NCBI RefSeq assembly: GCF_000403135.1
Contig: NZ_AQPN01000012.1
Coordinates: forward strand, 22,789-86,788
Direction of reading: 5' to 3'
Source of the DNA: Arcticibacter svalbardensis MN12-7
GTDB lineage: Bacteria > Bacteroidota > Bacteroidia > Sphingobacteriales > Sphingobacteriaceae
DNA length: 64,000 nt
Shown here: piece by piece, positions 16,692 to 26,506 of the stretch
Layout of the letters: each line of letters opens with the position of its first letter
Position numbering within the stretch: position 1 is the first letter of the stretch
Position numbers and translations under genes: made by a program
Notes under the pieces: generated by a model
Seen by the model: the letters and a program-made list of their open reading frames with translations, nothing else
Database searches by the model: none
Told to the model about the DNA's origin: nothing

Positions 16692-18083
16692 ATGATTAAG
16701 AAGTATTTTGTCCAATATGCTATATGTTTTCTTCTTGTTTTAGCTGCTCACTATTTAATTAAAACTTTGCTGTCTGATGATCATGGAAGTTCATATCTTC
16801 TTATAACGGGTATAGTGGTTTTTACAACCCGCTATCTGGGTAAGGGACCCGCTATATTTTCAACAGCCCTGGCAACTATCCTTCTTTTATGGCCTTTATT
16901 ATCCGGTTCGCTAAGTTTATCTTTAAATGAATGCATCCTATTGCTGCTGTTTATTGCCGAATGCGGATTAATTATTTATTTAATTCCTGGTTATTTGAAA
17001 ATTGATAAAGAGGCAGTCTTAAAGGGTTTGCGGTTCAGTAGACTGGTTGAAAAAAGTGCTGATGCATTTATCCTGGTTAATGTAAAAGGAGAAATTAAGT
17101 ATAGTAATCCGGCGGTTCACCAAATAACAGGATATGCTATTGATCAGATACCTGAGTTACTGATATGGAATATAATAAAGGAAGAAGACTCCAGGATTGT
17201 TAAAGAACAATTCTATAAAATAGCTAGTCATGAGGAGAAGTCTGTTACCTTACTACACCGTATTGTAAAAAATAATGGCGAATTAATCTGGGTTGAAAAT
17301 ACGATGACCAACTTGCTCAACGATCCTTCGGTTCAGTCAATCGTGCTTAATTTGAGTGATGTTAGTGCGCGAGTTAGTCACGAACAGGAGATGGAAGATT
17401 TTTTAGCTATAGCTTCTCATGAATTAAAAACGCCTCTTACCAGTCTAAAGGCCTATACGCAAATATTGGAGATGCGTTTGAAGGCGGAAAATAACACCAA
17501 TTCAGTATTGTTGGTGAGTAAAATGGATCGACAGATCAATAGGATTATCAGTATGATTTTTGACCTTCTTGATGTAACTAAACTTCAATCGGGCATTCTT
17601 TATTTAAAAAAAGACATCTTCGATATCAATGATTTGATTTTAGAAGTTGCAGAGACATTAGGTAATGTGAATAAGAATCATCAGATCATGCTGAGCCTTG
17701 ACGAAACTACTAAGCTTTATGCAGATAAAATACGTATTAATCAGGTGCTTGTAAATCTAATTTCAAATGGAATTAAATACTCCCCTGAGGCAGATAAGAT
17801 CCATATTAGTACCAGGCTAGAGACTGATAAATTATTAATCTCAGTTACTGATTTTGGAATAGGTATTTCTCCTAAGGAGATTCAAAATCTATTTAATCGG
17901 TTTTACAGAGTATCCAGCGTACGGGAATCTTATCAGGGTCTGGGTTTAGGGTTATATATATCCTACCAGATTATAGAGCATCATAAGGGAAAGATGGGCG
18001 TTTTTAGTGAGGAGGGTAAAGGATCTACCTTTTGGTTTACTCTCCCTTTGGAAAAAGAGATAGATGAAATACCGGTCAAGTAG
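16692..18083 (+). CDS. Membrane-bound PAS sensor histidine kinase (orphan)
   Basis: A 463-residue kinase. Residues ~1-105 hold four closely spaced TM helices resembling the DUF4118/KdpD-type membrane region. A PAS domain follows (~115-230, 'EKSADAFILVNVKGEIKYSNPAVHQITGY'), then HisKA with the phosphoacceptor His243 in 'ASHELKTPLTSLKAY', then HATPase_c with N box 'QVLVNLISNGIKYSP', G1 'DFGIGIS' and G2 'GLGLGLYIS'. No response regulator lies beside it, so the partner is unknown. It could serve the kdp operon about 19 kb away, which lacks its own kdpDE here, but that is speculation. Confidence 0.9.
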   Translation: MIKKYFVQYAICFLLVLAAHYLIKTLLSDDHGSSYLLITGIVVFTTRYLGKGPAIFSTALATILLLWPLLSGSLSLSLNECILLLLFIAECGLIIYLIPGYLKIDKEAVLKGLRFSRLVEKSADAFILVNVKGEIKYSNPAVHQITGYAIDQIPELLIWNIIKEEDSRIVKEQFYKIASHEEKSVTLLHRIVKNNGELIWVENTMTNLLNDPSVQSIVLNLSDVSARVSHEQEMEDFLAIASHELKTPLTSLKAYTQILEMRLKAENNTNSVLLVSKMDRQINRIISMIFDLLDVTKLQSGILYLKKDIFDINDLILEVAETLGNVNKNHQIMLSLDETTKLYADKIRINQVLVNLISNGIKYSPEADKIHISTRLETDKLLISVTDFGIGISPKEIQNLFNRFYRVSSVRESYQGLGLGLYISYQIIEHHKGKMGVFSEEGKGSTFWFTLPLEKEIDEIPVK

Positions 18084-18225
18084 TGCCATCTCTACAGCTC
18101 TTAATTCTGTATTTGTCTTAAAATAGTCACGTTTATTTATAAATGGAACAGTTGATTGTAATGGTTGTACTTTCATTGATCAGGGTAGTTAATTCTAAAA
18201 GGCCTGTCAATTTAAAATAAGCAAA

Positions 18226-18795
18226 ATGTATAAACTTAAGATTATTTCTTCTACCGTAAGGCCGGGTAGAAAGGGACCTCTTGTTGCGGAATGGATAGCC
18301 GGACTAGCAAAAGAAACAGGAGACTTTGACGTTGAAGTTTTAGATCTTGGCGAAATTAACCTTCCGTTAATGAATGAAAGGATGCATCCTATGCTGCGAA
18401 AGTATGAACATGAGCATACTAAAAAATGGTCCGCTTTGATAGAAGAAGCAGATGCTTTCGTTTTTGTAACAGCAGAGTATGACCATGGATACCCTTCTCC
18501 GTTGAGAAATGCAATTGAATATTTGGTACATGAGTGGGCTTATAAAGCAGCGGGTATTGTAAGTTATGCTGGAATTTCAGCAGGTACCCGGGCGTCCAAT
18601 GATCTTAAAAGGGACTTGGCTACCATGAAAATGGTCCCGCTAACAGAGCAGGTGAATATACCCACGTTTACACATTTTATTAATGATCAAAATGAATTTG
18701 TTCCAAATGAAATGTCAGTAAAGGCCGGTCAAAATATGTTAAAGTCTATTGTAAGATGGACAAAGGGTCTGAAATTAATTAAAGAGGATCAATAA
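18226..18795 (+). CDS. NADPH-dependent FMN reductase family oxidoreductase
   Basis: A 189-residue flavodoxin-like enzyme. 'IISSTVRPGRKGPLVAEWI' binds the FMN phosphate and 'FVTAEYDHGYPSPLRNAIEYL' contains the (A/P)EY(N/D)xGxPxxLKNAIDxL signature of FMN/azoreductase-type proteins. It likely reduces free flavin, quinones or similar electrophiles using NAD(P)H in the cytosol. Stand-alone gene; substrate not predictable. Confidence 0.9.
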   Translation: MYKLKIISSTVRPGRKGPLVAEWIAGLAKETGDFDVEVLDLGEINLPLMNERMHPMLRKYEHEHTKKWSALIEEADAFVFVTAEYDHGYPSPLRNAIEYLVHEWAYKAAGIVSYAGISAGTRASNDLKRDLATMKMVPLTEQVNIPTFTHFINDQNEFVPNEMSVKAGQNMLKSIVRWTKGLKLIKEDQ

Positions 18796-19004
18796 GTTAA
18801 AGAATATTGAAGTGTTAAAATCCAGTTTAAACAAATCTATCCTGGTTTTTCATTTCGTAATCATATGTTTTAAAGTCATCATTTTGTCATGTTTAATATT
18901 TGTATAAATTTTACATATTATGAGAAACTTTTTTTAATTTTAAACCGTATATAATAGACCAAGGCATATTGTAATGAAATGCTTAACTCTGTGAGGTATT
19001 GAAA

Positions 19005-19289
19005 ATGAAAAAAGGTAATTTAATTCAGCAATTAATCTCTTATATTAACATCTCTATTTTGGAAAAAAGGCGTCAAAGGCCTATTCTTAAGAAGATGGAA
19101 TCCATTAATGCTCAAATACAAGACCTTTCAGAAACGTGTAAGATGTACGGTGATTTGGAGTTATACTTCGAGCAGGCATTAAAATATAAAGAGTTCATTG
19201 CGCTAAACTTTGAATATTCAAGACTCGAAATGCAATTATATAAAATTAATAAACCAGAGAAAAACAAAGTTCCTGTATCTCAAAATTAG
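19005..19289 (+). CDS. Hypothetical helical protein
   Basis: A 94-residue, Lys/Glu-rich, probably all-helical soluble protein starting 'MKKGNLIQQLISYINISILEKRRQR'. I do not recognise the family. The ATG at 19005 is preferred to the TTG two codons earlier. The leader of about 200 bases upstream contains a 15-base sequence (18873-18887) also found upstream of the split dsbD genes. Coding status is plausible from amino-acid composition only. Confidence 0.5.
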   Translation: MKKGNLIQQLISYINISILEKRRQRPILKKMESINAQIQDLSETCKMYGDLELYFEQALKYKEFIALNFEYSRLEMQLYKINKPEKNKVPVSQN

Positions 19290-19439
19290 TCAGCAATTCT
19301 TTCAATATCCTTATATTTCTTGCTTTAAACAACGTATCAATCCGTGTGGCCATGGTAATGTCACGTGCTCTCTTGTCAAGACCTTACATTTAACTGTTAT
19401 TTAACAAAAATACAGAAGCCATATCCTTAATTTAGCATC

Positions 19440-21998
19440 ATGGTTTTTCGTTTTTGGAGCAAAGCATATCTTTGTGTATTTATTCTCCATATTGCTGTCT
19501 TAAATGCTTATTCGCAAACTTCTAGTATCAGTGGCCGTGTCGTAGATCGTTCAGGCAACCCACTAGCCTTTGTTAGCGTAGAACTACTAGGAAGTATGCA
19601 TGGAACAAGCACAGATACTGCCGGAATATATCAGCTCAAAGCAGTAGGGAGCAGCACACAAATCAAGTTTTCATATGTAGGCTTCAAATCTTTAGTAAAA
19701 AATATAGTTCCTGGCAAAGAGCAGATTTTAAATGTCAGGTTAGACGAAGAAGACAATTCCCTTCAGGAGGTAAGTGTTAAAGGAAAGAAACATCGAAGTT
19801 ATTCCAATCGTGAAAACCCCGCAGTTGAACTTATTCGCCAGGTAATAGCGCATAAACACGAAAATGAAGCACAGCACTATGACTTTCTGCAGTATCAGCA
19901 ATACGAACGTATTCAGTTCTCTCTGAGTAATATGCCATCGGGGATTGCAGGGAAAAAAATGCTGAGTCCTTATCGTTTTGTTTTCGAAAATATAGATTCC
20001 ACAAAGATTCAAGGGAAAACAGTAATTCCTGTTTTTATGGAAGAAAAGCTTTCTGATAATTATTACCGTAAAGATCCGGAGAAGACTATTCAAATAATGA
20101 AGGCTGAGAAGTCAGTTGACTTTGGGAAATATCTGGATCAGAAAGGGATGACTGTTTACCTCAACAGGATGTATAACGTGGTCGATATTTATGCTCCTAA
20201 TATCTTTATCGTATCAAATGAATTTCTGAGTCCCCTTGCTGATGTTGCTCCTACGTTTTATAAATACTTCATTCAGGATACTATTACAACTTCCGATAAC
20301 GAAAAACTGGTGGAAATGCATTTCTTTCCCCGGAATAAAACAGATCTGCTTTTTAAGGGAAAGCTTTGGATTACATTAGATGGAAACTATGCAGTTAAAA
20401 AAGTAGAATTAGGTCTGAGCAAGGATATTAATTTAAATTGGGTACGTGAAATGACCGTGACTCAGGATTTTGAGCGTAATCCGGATGGGCGCTATCACTT
20501 AAGCCGGAATAGTATGAAGGCAGACTTTGGTATGCTGCCTCAGAAAGGAGCTGGAATATATGGCGAAAGAGTAGTTTATTATTCTGATTATCATGTCAAT
20601 GTGCCTGCTTTAGCTGAAGTATACCAGGGTAGCACGCTCCAATCCAATACCTCACTTACTAAAGATAATCAATCCTTATTACTGGAAAGCAAGAGGCCTG
20701 ATACCTTATCCGCCGCAGAAGCAAAAGTCTATAGCAACATTGATAGTTTACAGCGGATTCCATCGTTCAGACATACCATGAGTATTACGGCTGCGTTTAC
20801 TTCAGGTTTTAAGACTGCCGGACCGGTTGAAATAGGTCCCATAAGTACTTTCTACAGTTTTAATCCTTTAGAAGGAACCCGCTTACGTTTGGGAGGGCGT
20901 ACCACCACAGCGTTTAGTCCTCGTGTTTATTTAGAATCTTACGGAGCATACGGTTTTCAGGATCAACAATGGAAATACCTTTTAAGTGCTGCTTATGCTT
21001 TCAATAATAAATCAATATATACTTTTCCCTTTCATTATTTAAAGGCTTCATATCAGAAGGATACGGAAATTCCTGGTCAGCAGGTTGCCTTTGCCCAGTC
21101 TGATAATTTTTTACTTTCCTTTAAGAGGGGAGATAACGATAAGTGGATCTATAGTGATGTGTTGAAAACCGATTATATACATGAGTTTTCCAATCACTTT
21201 TCCTATAGTCTTGGGTTTAAAAACTGGAAACAACGTCCTGCAGGTACACTGGAATATTATACGTTGGATGAGGGGCAAAAAACACCTGTTGCAGATCTTA
21301 CAACAAGCGAGTTGTCGCTTGAATTACGTTGGGCTCCTCATGAACAGCTCTTTCAGGGTAAAATGTATCGCACTACCATTCCCTCTAAATACCCAATCAT
21401 GACGCTTCGGTTTGTTTCAGGTCTGAAGGGAGTGTTAAATAGCGATTATTCATATCAGAACATGATGCTTAATGTTAGTAAACGTTTTTACTTGTCGCAA
21501 TTAGGCTACTCAGATTTCATGGTTGAGGGGATGCAAATCTTTGGCCAGCTCCCTTATCCATTACTCACCATACATAACGCGAATCAGTCTTACACCTATC
21601 AGCCCTATGCGTATAACATGATGAATTTTATGGAGTTTGTAACAGATCACTATGTATCCTTGAACTTCGAGCATAAATTCAATGGATTTTTTCTGAATAA
21701 AATACCCTTAATCCGGAAGTTAAAATTCAGAGAGATTGTAGGATTAAAGATGCTTTATGGTGGAATAAGGTCCGAAAATGATCCAGTTTTACATCCTTCT
21801 TTATTGGCATATCCACTGAATGGAAATGACCGTTCTTCTACTTATTCTCTTGGAAATTCCCCCTATGCGGAATTAAATGTAGGGCTGGGTAATATTTTCA
21901 GAATTATCAGACTGGATGCTGTGAAACGATTGACCTATCTGGATCATCCCGATGTGGTCAAACTAGGTATAAGAGCAAGTATGAAGTTTGATTTGTAA
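19440..21998 (+). CDS. DUF5686 outer-membrane protein with carboxypeptidase-like regulatory domain
   Basis: An 852-residue exported protein. Signal peptide ~1-25 ('ILHIAVLNAYSQ'), then a CarboxypepD_reg-like beta-sandwich (~28-115, 'ISGRVVDRSGNPLAFVSVELLG...DTAGIYQL...FSYVGFKSL'), then the DUF5686 region with a long C-terminal beta-barrel ending in Phe-Asp-Leu. It resembles TonB-receptor-like barrels but lacks a plug domain and is not beside a SusD gene. Likely an outer-membrane protein of unknown substrate. Monocistronic as far as visible. Confidence 0.88.
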   Translation: MVFRFWSKAYLCVFILHIAVLNAYSQTSSISGRVVDRSGNPLAFVSVELLGSMHGTSTDTAGIYQLKAVGSSTQIKFSYVGFKSLVKNIVPGKEQILNVRLDEEDNSLQEVSVKGKKHRSYSNRENPAVELIRQVIAHKHENEAQHYDFLQYQQYERIQFSLSNMPSGIAGKKMLSPYRFVFENIDSTKIQGKTVIPVFMEEKLSDNYYRKDPEKTIQIMKAEKSVDFGKYLDQKGMTVYLNRMYNVVDIYAPNIFIVSNEFLSPLADVAPTFYKYFIQDTITTSDNEKLVEMHFFPRNKTDLLFKGKLWITLDGNYAVKKVELGLSKDINLNWVREMTVTQDFERNPDGRYHLSRNSMKADFGMLPQKGAGIYGERVVYYSDYHVNVPALAEVYQGSTLQSNTSLTKDNQSLLLESKRPDTLSAAEAKVYSNIDSLQRIPSFRHTMSITAAFTSGFKTAGPVEIGPISTFYSFNPLEGTRLRLGGRTTTAFSPRVYLESYGAYGFQDQQWKYLLSAAYAFNNKSIYTFPFHYLKASYQKDTEIPGQQVAFAQSDNFLLSFKRGDNDKWIYSDVLKTDYIHEFSNHFSYSLGFKNWKQRPAGTLEYYTLDEGQKTPVADLTTSELSLELRWAPHEQLFQGKMYRTTIPSKYPIMTLRFVSGLKGVLNSDYSYQNMMLNVSKRFYLSQLGYSDFMVEGMQIFGQLPYPLLTIHNANQSYTYQPYAYNMMNFMEFVTDHYVSLNFEHKFNGFFLNKIPLIRKLKFREIVGLKMLYGGIRSENDPVLHPSLLAYPLNGNDRSSTYSLGNSPYAELNVGLGNIFRIIRLDAVKRLTYLDHPDVVKLGIRASMKFDL

Positions 21999-22079
21999 AA
22001 CAATGATTACATGAGTTCAAATCTTCTATTTATTTAAGCTTGTTTAAGGATTTTTGTACATTAGGCTTTTATTTAAAAG

Positions 22080-24221
22080 ATGAAACAACTGTACTTCTGC
22101 TCTTTAGCAGCACTCTTATTCACGATTTCTTCCTGTGGAAACAAGGAAAAGCAATCAACTGATTCAAACACCTTTACTTCTTCTAATCCTTTTGCTGAAG
22201 TAAGTAAACTGGCCTATCAAGCTCCTGACTTTGATAAAATAAAGGATAGCGACTTTGAGCCGGCTATACAAGAAGGCATGAAAGAGCAATTAAAGGAAGT
22301 CCAGCAGATTTCAGAGAATACAGAAAAGCCTGATTTTCAGAATACCATTGTGGCGATGGAAAAAAGCGGACAGCTCCTTTTACGCGTCAACCAAGTTTTT
22401 AATCTTCTTACCGGAGCAAATACTAACCCCGAACTTCAAAAGGTTCAGGAAGCAATAGCGCCAAAATTGGCAGCGCACCTGGATGCCATTTATCTGAATG
22501 CTGAATTATTTAAACGGGTAGAATCCATTTATAATGAAAGAGAAAAGCTTAGTCTGGACGCAGAATCCAAGCGTTTGGTGGAATGGTATTATCAGCAATT
22601 CGAAATTGCAGGTGCAAAACTATCCGATGCTGATAAAGTTAAACTTAAAAAGCTGAATGAAGAAGAAGCAGGACTTAGCGCCAAATTCACCAACCAGTTA
22701 TTAGCTGCTACAAAAGCTGGCTCAGTAACTGTAAATACTAAAGAAGAATTAGCAGGATTATCAGCTGAAACACAGGATGCGGCAGCACAGGATGCTAAAG
22801 CAAAAAAACAAGATGGAAAATGGTTGATTTCTTTGCAAAATACAACGCAGCAACCCGACCTTCAATTCCTATCGAATAGGGCAACCCGTCAGAAACTATT
22901 TGAATCCTCATGGAACCGTGCCGAAAAAAGTGATTCCAATGATACGCGTTCGGCAATCATTCGTATTGCAAAAATTCGTGCAAATAAAGCAGATCTTCTT
23001 GGGTTTAAAAATTATGCAGGATGGAAGCTTCAGGATCAGATGGCTAAAACTCCCGAAGCAGTAAGTGCGTTTCTGGGACAATTAGTGCCTGCCTCTGCAG
23101 CGAAAGTAAAAGGCGATGCTAAAGAACTTCAGGCTGTAATCGATCAGCAGAAAGGTGGCTTTGCATTGCAGCCATGGGATTGGGATTATTATGCCGAGCA
23201 GGTACGTAAAGCCAAGTTTAACCTCGATGAAAATGAAGTTAAACCATATTTTGAACTGGATAACGTACTTCAGAATGGTGTCTTTTATGCTGCCAATTTA
23301 TTATACGGTATCACCTTCAAAGAAAGAACAGATCTTCCGGTTTATCAGAAAGATGTACGTGTATTTGAATTGTTTGAAAAGAACGGCCAAAGCATTGGCT
23401 TGTTTTATTGCGATTATTTTAAACGTGACAATAAATCAGGTGGTGCATGGATGAGTAATATGGTTGGACAGTCTAAGCTATTGGGTACAAAGCCAGTGAT
23501 CTATAATGTATGCAACTTTACAAAACCGGCAGCCGGACAGCCTGCATTAATAAGTTTTGACGATGTTTCTACTATGTTCCATGAATTTGGACATGCTTTG
23601 CATGGTTTTTTTGCCAATCAGCAATACCCAAGTATCTCCGGTACAAGTGTTTCCAGGGATTTTGTAGAGTTTCCTTCACAGTTTAACGAACACTGGTCAC
23701 TTGATCCTAAAGTGTTTAAAAATTATGCGATTCACTACAAAACGAAAAAGCCAATGCCACAGTTCTTGGTAGATAAGATCAAGAAGGCATCTGTTTTCAA
23801 TCAGGCATATGCCCTTACTGAACTTTTAGCTGCTGCAAAATTAGATATGTCATGGCATACCATAACCACTAAAGATTCCATTAAAAATGCCGATCAGTTT
23901 GAAACCGCAGCCTTACACCAGGCAGGTTTAGATTTGCCACAGGTTCCACCTCGCTATCGTTCCACTTACTTTCTCCATATCTGGGGAAATGGTTATGCAG
24001 CTGGGTACTATGCCTATTTATGGTCTGAAATGCTGGATGACGATGCGTATGCCTGGTTCAATGAGCATGGCGGATTGACAGCAGCAAATGGACAGCGCTT
24101 CCGTGATATGATCTTATCCAAAGGAAATACAGAAGATCTTGGCACCATATTTACTAAATTTCGAGGACACTCACCTAATATAAAACCTTTATTGATCAAC
24201 AGGGGTTTAATAGGGAAATGA
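22080..24221 (+). CDS. M3 family zinc peptidase (peptidyl-dipeptidase Dcp-like), lipoprotein
   Basis: A 713-residue metallopeptidase that removes dipeptides or cleaves oligopeptides in the periplasm. The signal ends in lipobox 'TISSCGN' (Cys19). The catalytic zinc site is 'TMFHEFGHALHGFF' (HExGH near residue 500), and the usual C-terminal 'FLHIWGNGYAAGYYAYLWSEMLDDDAY' follows. Length matches the family (~680-720). The membrane anchor distinguishes it from cytosolic E. coli Dcp and is common in Bacteroidota. The only terminator-like element downstream lies inside the next gene (24308-24347). Confidence 0.95.
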   Translation: MKQLYFCSLAALLFTISSCGNKEKQSTDSNTFTSSNPFAEVSKLAYQAPDFDKIKDSDFEPAIQEGMKEQLKEVQQISENTEKPDFQNTIVAMEKSGQLLLRVNQVFNLLTGANTNPELQKVQEAIAPKLAAHLDAIYLNAELFKRVESIYNEREKLSLDAESKRLVEWYYQQFEIAGAKLSDADKVKLKKLNEEEAGLSAKFTNQLLAATKAGSVTVNTKEELAGLSAETQDAAAQDAKAKKQDGKWLISLQNTTQQPDLQFLSNRATRQKLFESSWNRAEKSDSNDTRSAIIRIAKIRANKADLLGFKNYAGWKLQDQMAKTPEAVSAFLGQLVPASAAKVKGDAKELQAVIDQQKGGFALQPWDWDYYAEQVRKAKFNLDENEVKPYFELDNVLQNGVFYAANLLYGITFKERTDLPVYQKDVRVFELFEKNGQSIGLFYCDYFKRDNKSGGAWMSNMVGQSKLLGTKPVIYNVCNFTKPAAGQPALISFDDVSTMFHEFGHALHGFFANQQYPSISGTSVSRDFVEFPSQFNEHWSLDPKVFKNYAIHYKTKKPMPQFLVDKIKKASVFNQAYALTELLAAAKLDMSWHTITTKDSIKNADQFETAALHQAGLDLPQVPPRYRSTYFLHIWGNGYAAGYYAYLWSEMLDDDAYAWFNEHGGLTAANGQRFRDMILSKGNTEDLGTIFTKFRGHSPNIKPLLINRGLIGK

Positions 24222-24268
24222 TTTAAATAATCAGTTTACCATAATATTTTAATTGAAGAGAGCAGGGC

Positions 24269-25222
24269 ATGAATTCTAAATTTTCTATACGTCTGCACTC
24301 TGAAAGTGCAAAAAAAGGAGCCACTGGTGCAGTGCTCCTTTTTTTGCGCCTTCTTAAACAGTCATTTAAAACTTTTTCAGCCAACGATCCCTTGCGAATG
24401 GCTGCAGCTACTGCCTTCTTTACCATGTTTGCCTTGCCACCCATACTGATCATCATAATTCAGGCATTAGGACTGGTATTTGAAAGAAACTTAAGCAGAG
24501 GGGTATTCTCCAGACTCTCCAGTACGATTGGTCGAACCAGTGCCCATCAGGTCATTGATACGCTTCACGCTATCCGTGAGATGGCCAGTAACTGGTATGC
24601 AAGCATCATTGGCTTCGTCATTCTCGTGTTTGTCGCCACCAATTTGTTCAAGATCATCAAGGATTCTATAAACCAAATATGGAAGATCAGGATGATTGCC
24701 AAACAAAATTTTTGGAAAACGATGCGAGGAAGATGGCAAGCCTTAATTATAATTATGCTAACAGGTACGCTTTTCTGTATCGCCATCCTGGCTGAAGGAA
24801 TGCAAACTTATCTGAGTGATGAGTTGGTTAGTTTGTTGCCCGGACTTGCAGATTATTTGAATAGCATATTTAACTATGGTTTTTCTATCGTGTTCGTGAC
24901 CGCCTGGTTTGTTATTTTATTTCGATATCTGCCGGATGGTCGTCCTCTATGGACCGTTGCCATTGCAGGTGCATTTTTTACCAGCATCTGTTTCAATATA
25001 GGAAAGATTATATTACGGCTTTTACTATTACAAAGCAATCTCAATAATTTCTATGGTGCCTCAGCATCAATTGTATTGTTACTGCTTTTTGTGTTTTATT
25101 CCTCATTAATATTGTATTTTGGTGCTGCATTTACAAAAGCATGGGCAGATTACCGTGAAACGCCTATCAAGCCAAAAACTGGGGCTATTCGCTACCGGTG
25201 GTCTGAAATCCATGAAGAGTAA
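24269..25222 (+). CDS. YihY/BrkB family inner-membrane protein
   Basis: A 317-residue polytopic protein with about six TM helices. 'RMAAATAFFTMFALPPILIIIIQALG' is the YihY family N-terminal signature; 'FKIIKDSINQIWKIR', 'TAWFVILFRYLPDGRPLWTVAIAGAFF' and 'NNFYGASASIVLLLLFVFYSSLILYFGAAFTKAW' complete it. Function is unknown (an old RNase BN assignment is incorrect). The conserved region begins at about residue 28. Codons 14-27 lie in a terminator-like hairpin, so translation start and transcription through this point deserve scrutiny; 47 nt separate it from the peptidase gene. Confidence 0.88.
   Translation: MNSKFSIRLHSESAKKGATGAVLLFLRLLKQSFKTFSANDPLRMAAATAFFTMFALPPILIIIIQALGLVFERNLSRGVFSRLSSTIGRTSAHQVIDTLHAIREMASNWYASIIGFVILVFVATNLFKIIKDSINQIWKIRMIAKQNFWKTMRGRWQALIIIMLTGTLFCIAILAEGMQTYLSDELVSLLPGLADYLNSIFNYGFSIVFVTAWFVILFRYLPDGRPLWTVAIAGAFFTSICFNIGKIILRLLLLQSNLNNFYGASASIVLLLLFVFYSSLILYFGAAFTKAWADYRETPIKPKTGAIRYRWSEIHEE
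24308..24347 (+). terminator. Terminator-like hairpin inside the 5' coding part of the YihY gene
   Basis: GCAAAAAAAGGAGC (24308-24321) and GCTCCTTTTTTTGC (24334-24347) are a perfect 14-bp inverted repeat. The 12-nt interval can pair further (ACT/AGT with one bulged C), leaving a GGTGC loop. G+C-rich stem followed by T7 is the classic intrinsic terminator. It may end the upstream peptidase transcript or attenuate the YihY gene. Confidence 0.65.
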
Positions 25223-25269
25223 TGGGAGGTTAGCCGTCTTTTTATACACTATTAATACTTGATCGATAT

Positions 25270-26490
25270 ATGGATTTTTCAAAATTAAAAATGGGTACAG
25301 CATCTGTTTGGGCTGGCGAAACGGAACGATCTTATCAGGGAGCAACTACTACACCTATTGTAAACAGCGTTACCTATGCCTACGATGATCTGGATGAATG
25401 GTATGATGTAGCAGCAGGTAAATCAAAAGGATACATTTATAGTAGAAATACAAATCCAACTGTAGCTGTGCTTGAAGAGAAGATCTGTGTGTTAGAGGGA
25501 GCAGAAGCAACAACAGCGTTCGCAACAGGAATGGCTGCCATCAGTAATACCTTATTTGCGTTACTTTCCCCTGGAAAGCGGGTTGTCTCTATCAACGATA
25601 CTTATGGAGGAACGAGCAAACTGTTCCTGGAATTTTTACCTGAATTTAAAATTGAGGTAAGTCTTTGTAATACTACTGATTTCGAAATGCTTGAAAAAGA
25701 AATAGCGAAAGGTTGTGACGTATTGTATCTGGAAACGCCTACCAATCCCACACTGAAGGTAGTGGACATAAAACGATTGGCAGCAGCAGCAAAAAAGGTA
25801 GGTGCTGTAGTTGTGGTAGACAATACTTTTGCTACCCCGATCAATCAGAATCCATTGCAACTTGGTGCCGATCTGGTTATTCATAGTGCGACAAAATTTC
25901 TATGCGGACATTCAGATGCGATGGGAGGTATCCTATGCGGGAAAAAAGAGCTGATTGAAAAAGTGTTTAGATTCCGTGAGATCAATGGTGCCAGTATTCA
26001 TCCAGAAGCTGCATATATGATCTTAAGAGGTATGAAAACCCTGGAGCTAAGGGTAGAGCGCCAAAATGCATCCGCCCTTAAAATTGCAAAGTATTTATTG
26101 AACCATGATCAGGTAACTGACGTTTTTTATCCGGGACTTACCACGCACCCTGGACATGAAATTGCCAAAACGCAAATGTCTGGTTTCGGAGGGGTACTCA
26201 GCTTTACCATAAAAGGCGGCTATGATCAGGTGAAGCAATTCCTTCCCAAGCTTAAATTAGTTCATCTGGCAGCTAGTCTGGGCTCAGTGAGCACACTTGC
26301 TGGTCCTCCAAGAACTACCAGTCATGTGGAATTAAATGACGAACAACGTAAACAACTTGGAATTCCCGAAAGTCTGATTCGTTATTCCGTAGGTATAGAA
26401 AATGTCGAAGATCTTATAGCTGATTTAGACACCGCGTTAACAGCAATAAAAATAGATAATACAGGGAACGTAGCAGAGAAGCTTAGTTAG
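25270..26490 (+). CDS. Trans-sulfuration PLP enzyme (cystathionine gamma-synthase / methionine gamma-lyase family)
   Basis: A 406-residue Cys/Met-metabolism PLP enzyme. The signature 'YIYSRNTNPTVAVLEEKICVLEGAEATTAFATGMAAIS' is present, the PLP lysine is in 'VIHSATKFLCGHSDAMGG' (near residue 210), and the C-terminal 'LAASLGSVSTLAGPPRTTSHVEL...IRYSVGIENVEDLI' is typical. Family members make cystathionine, cleave it, or release methanethiol from methionine; sequence alone does not separate these. Stand-alone gene, so no pathway clue from neighbours. Confidence 0.9.
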   Translation: MDFSKLKMGTASVWAGETERSYQGATTTPIVNSVTYAYDDLDEWYDVAAGKSKGYIYSRNTNPTVAVLEEKICVLEGAEATTAFATGMAAISNTLFALLSPGKRVVSINDTYGGTSKLFLEFLPEFKIEVSLCNTTDFEMLEKEIAKGCDVLYLETPTNPTLKVVDIKRLAAAAKKVGAVVVVDNTFATPINQNPLQLGADLVIHSATKFLCGHSDAMGGILCGKKELIEKVFRFREINGASIHPEAAYMILRGMKTLELRVERQNASALKIAKYLLNHDQVTDVFYPGLTTHPGHEIAKTQMSGFGGVLSFTIKGGYDQVKQFLPKLKLVHLAASLGSVSTLAGPPRTTSHVELNDEQRKQLGIPESLIRYSVGIENVEDLIADLDTALTAIKIDNTGNVAEKLS

Positions 26491-26506
26491 AAAATAGATT
26501 CACCTT

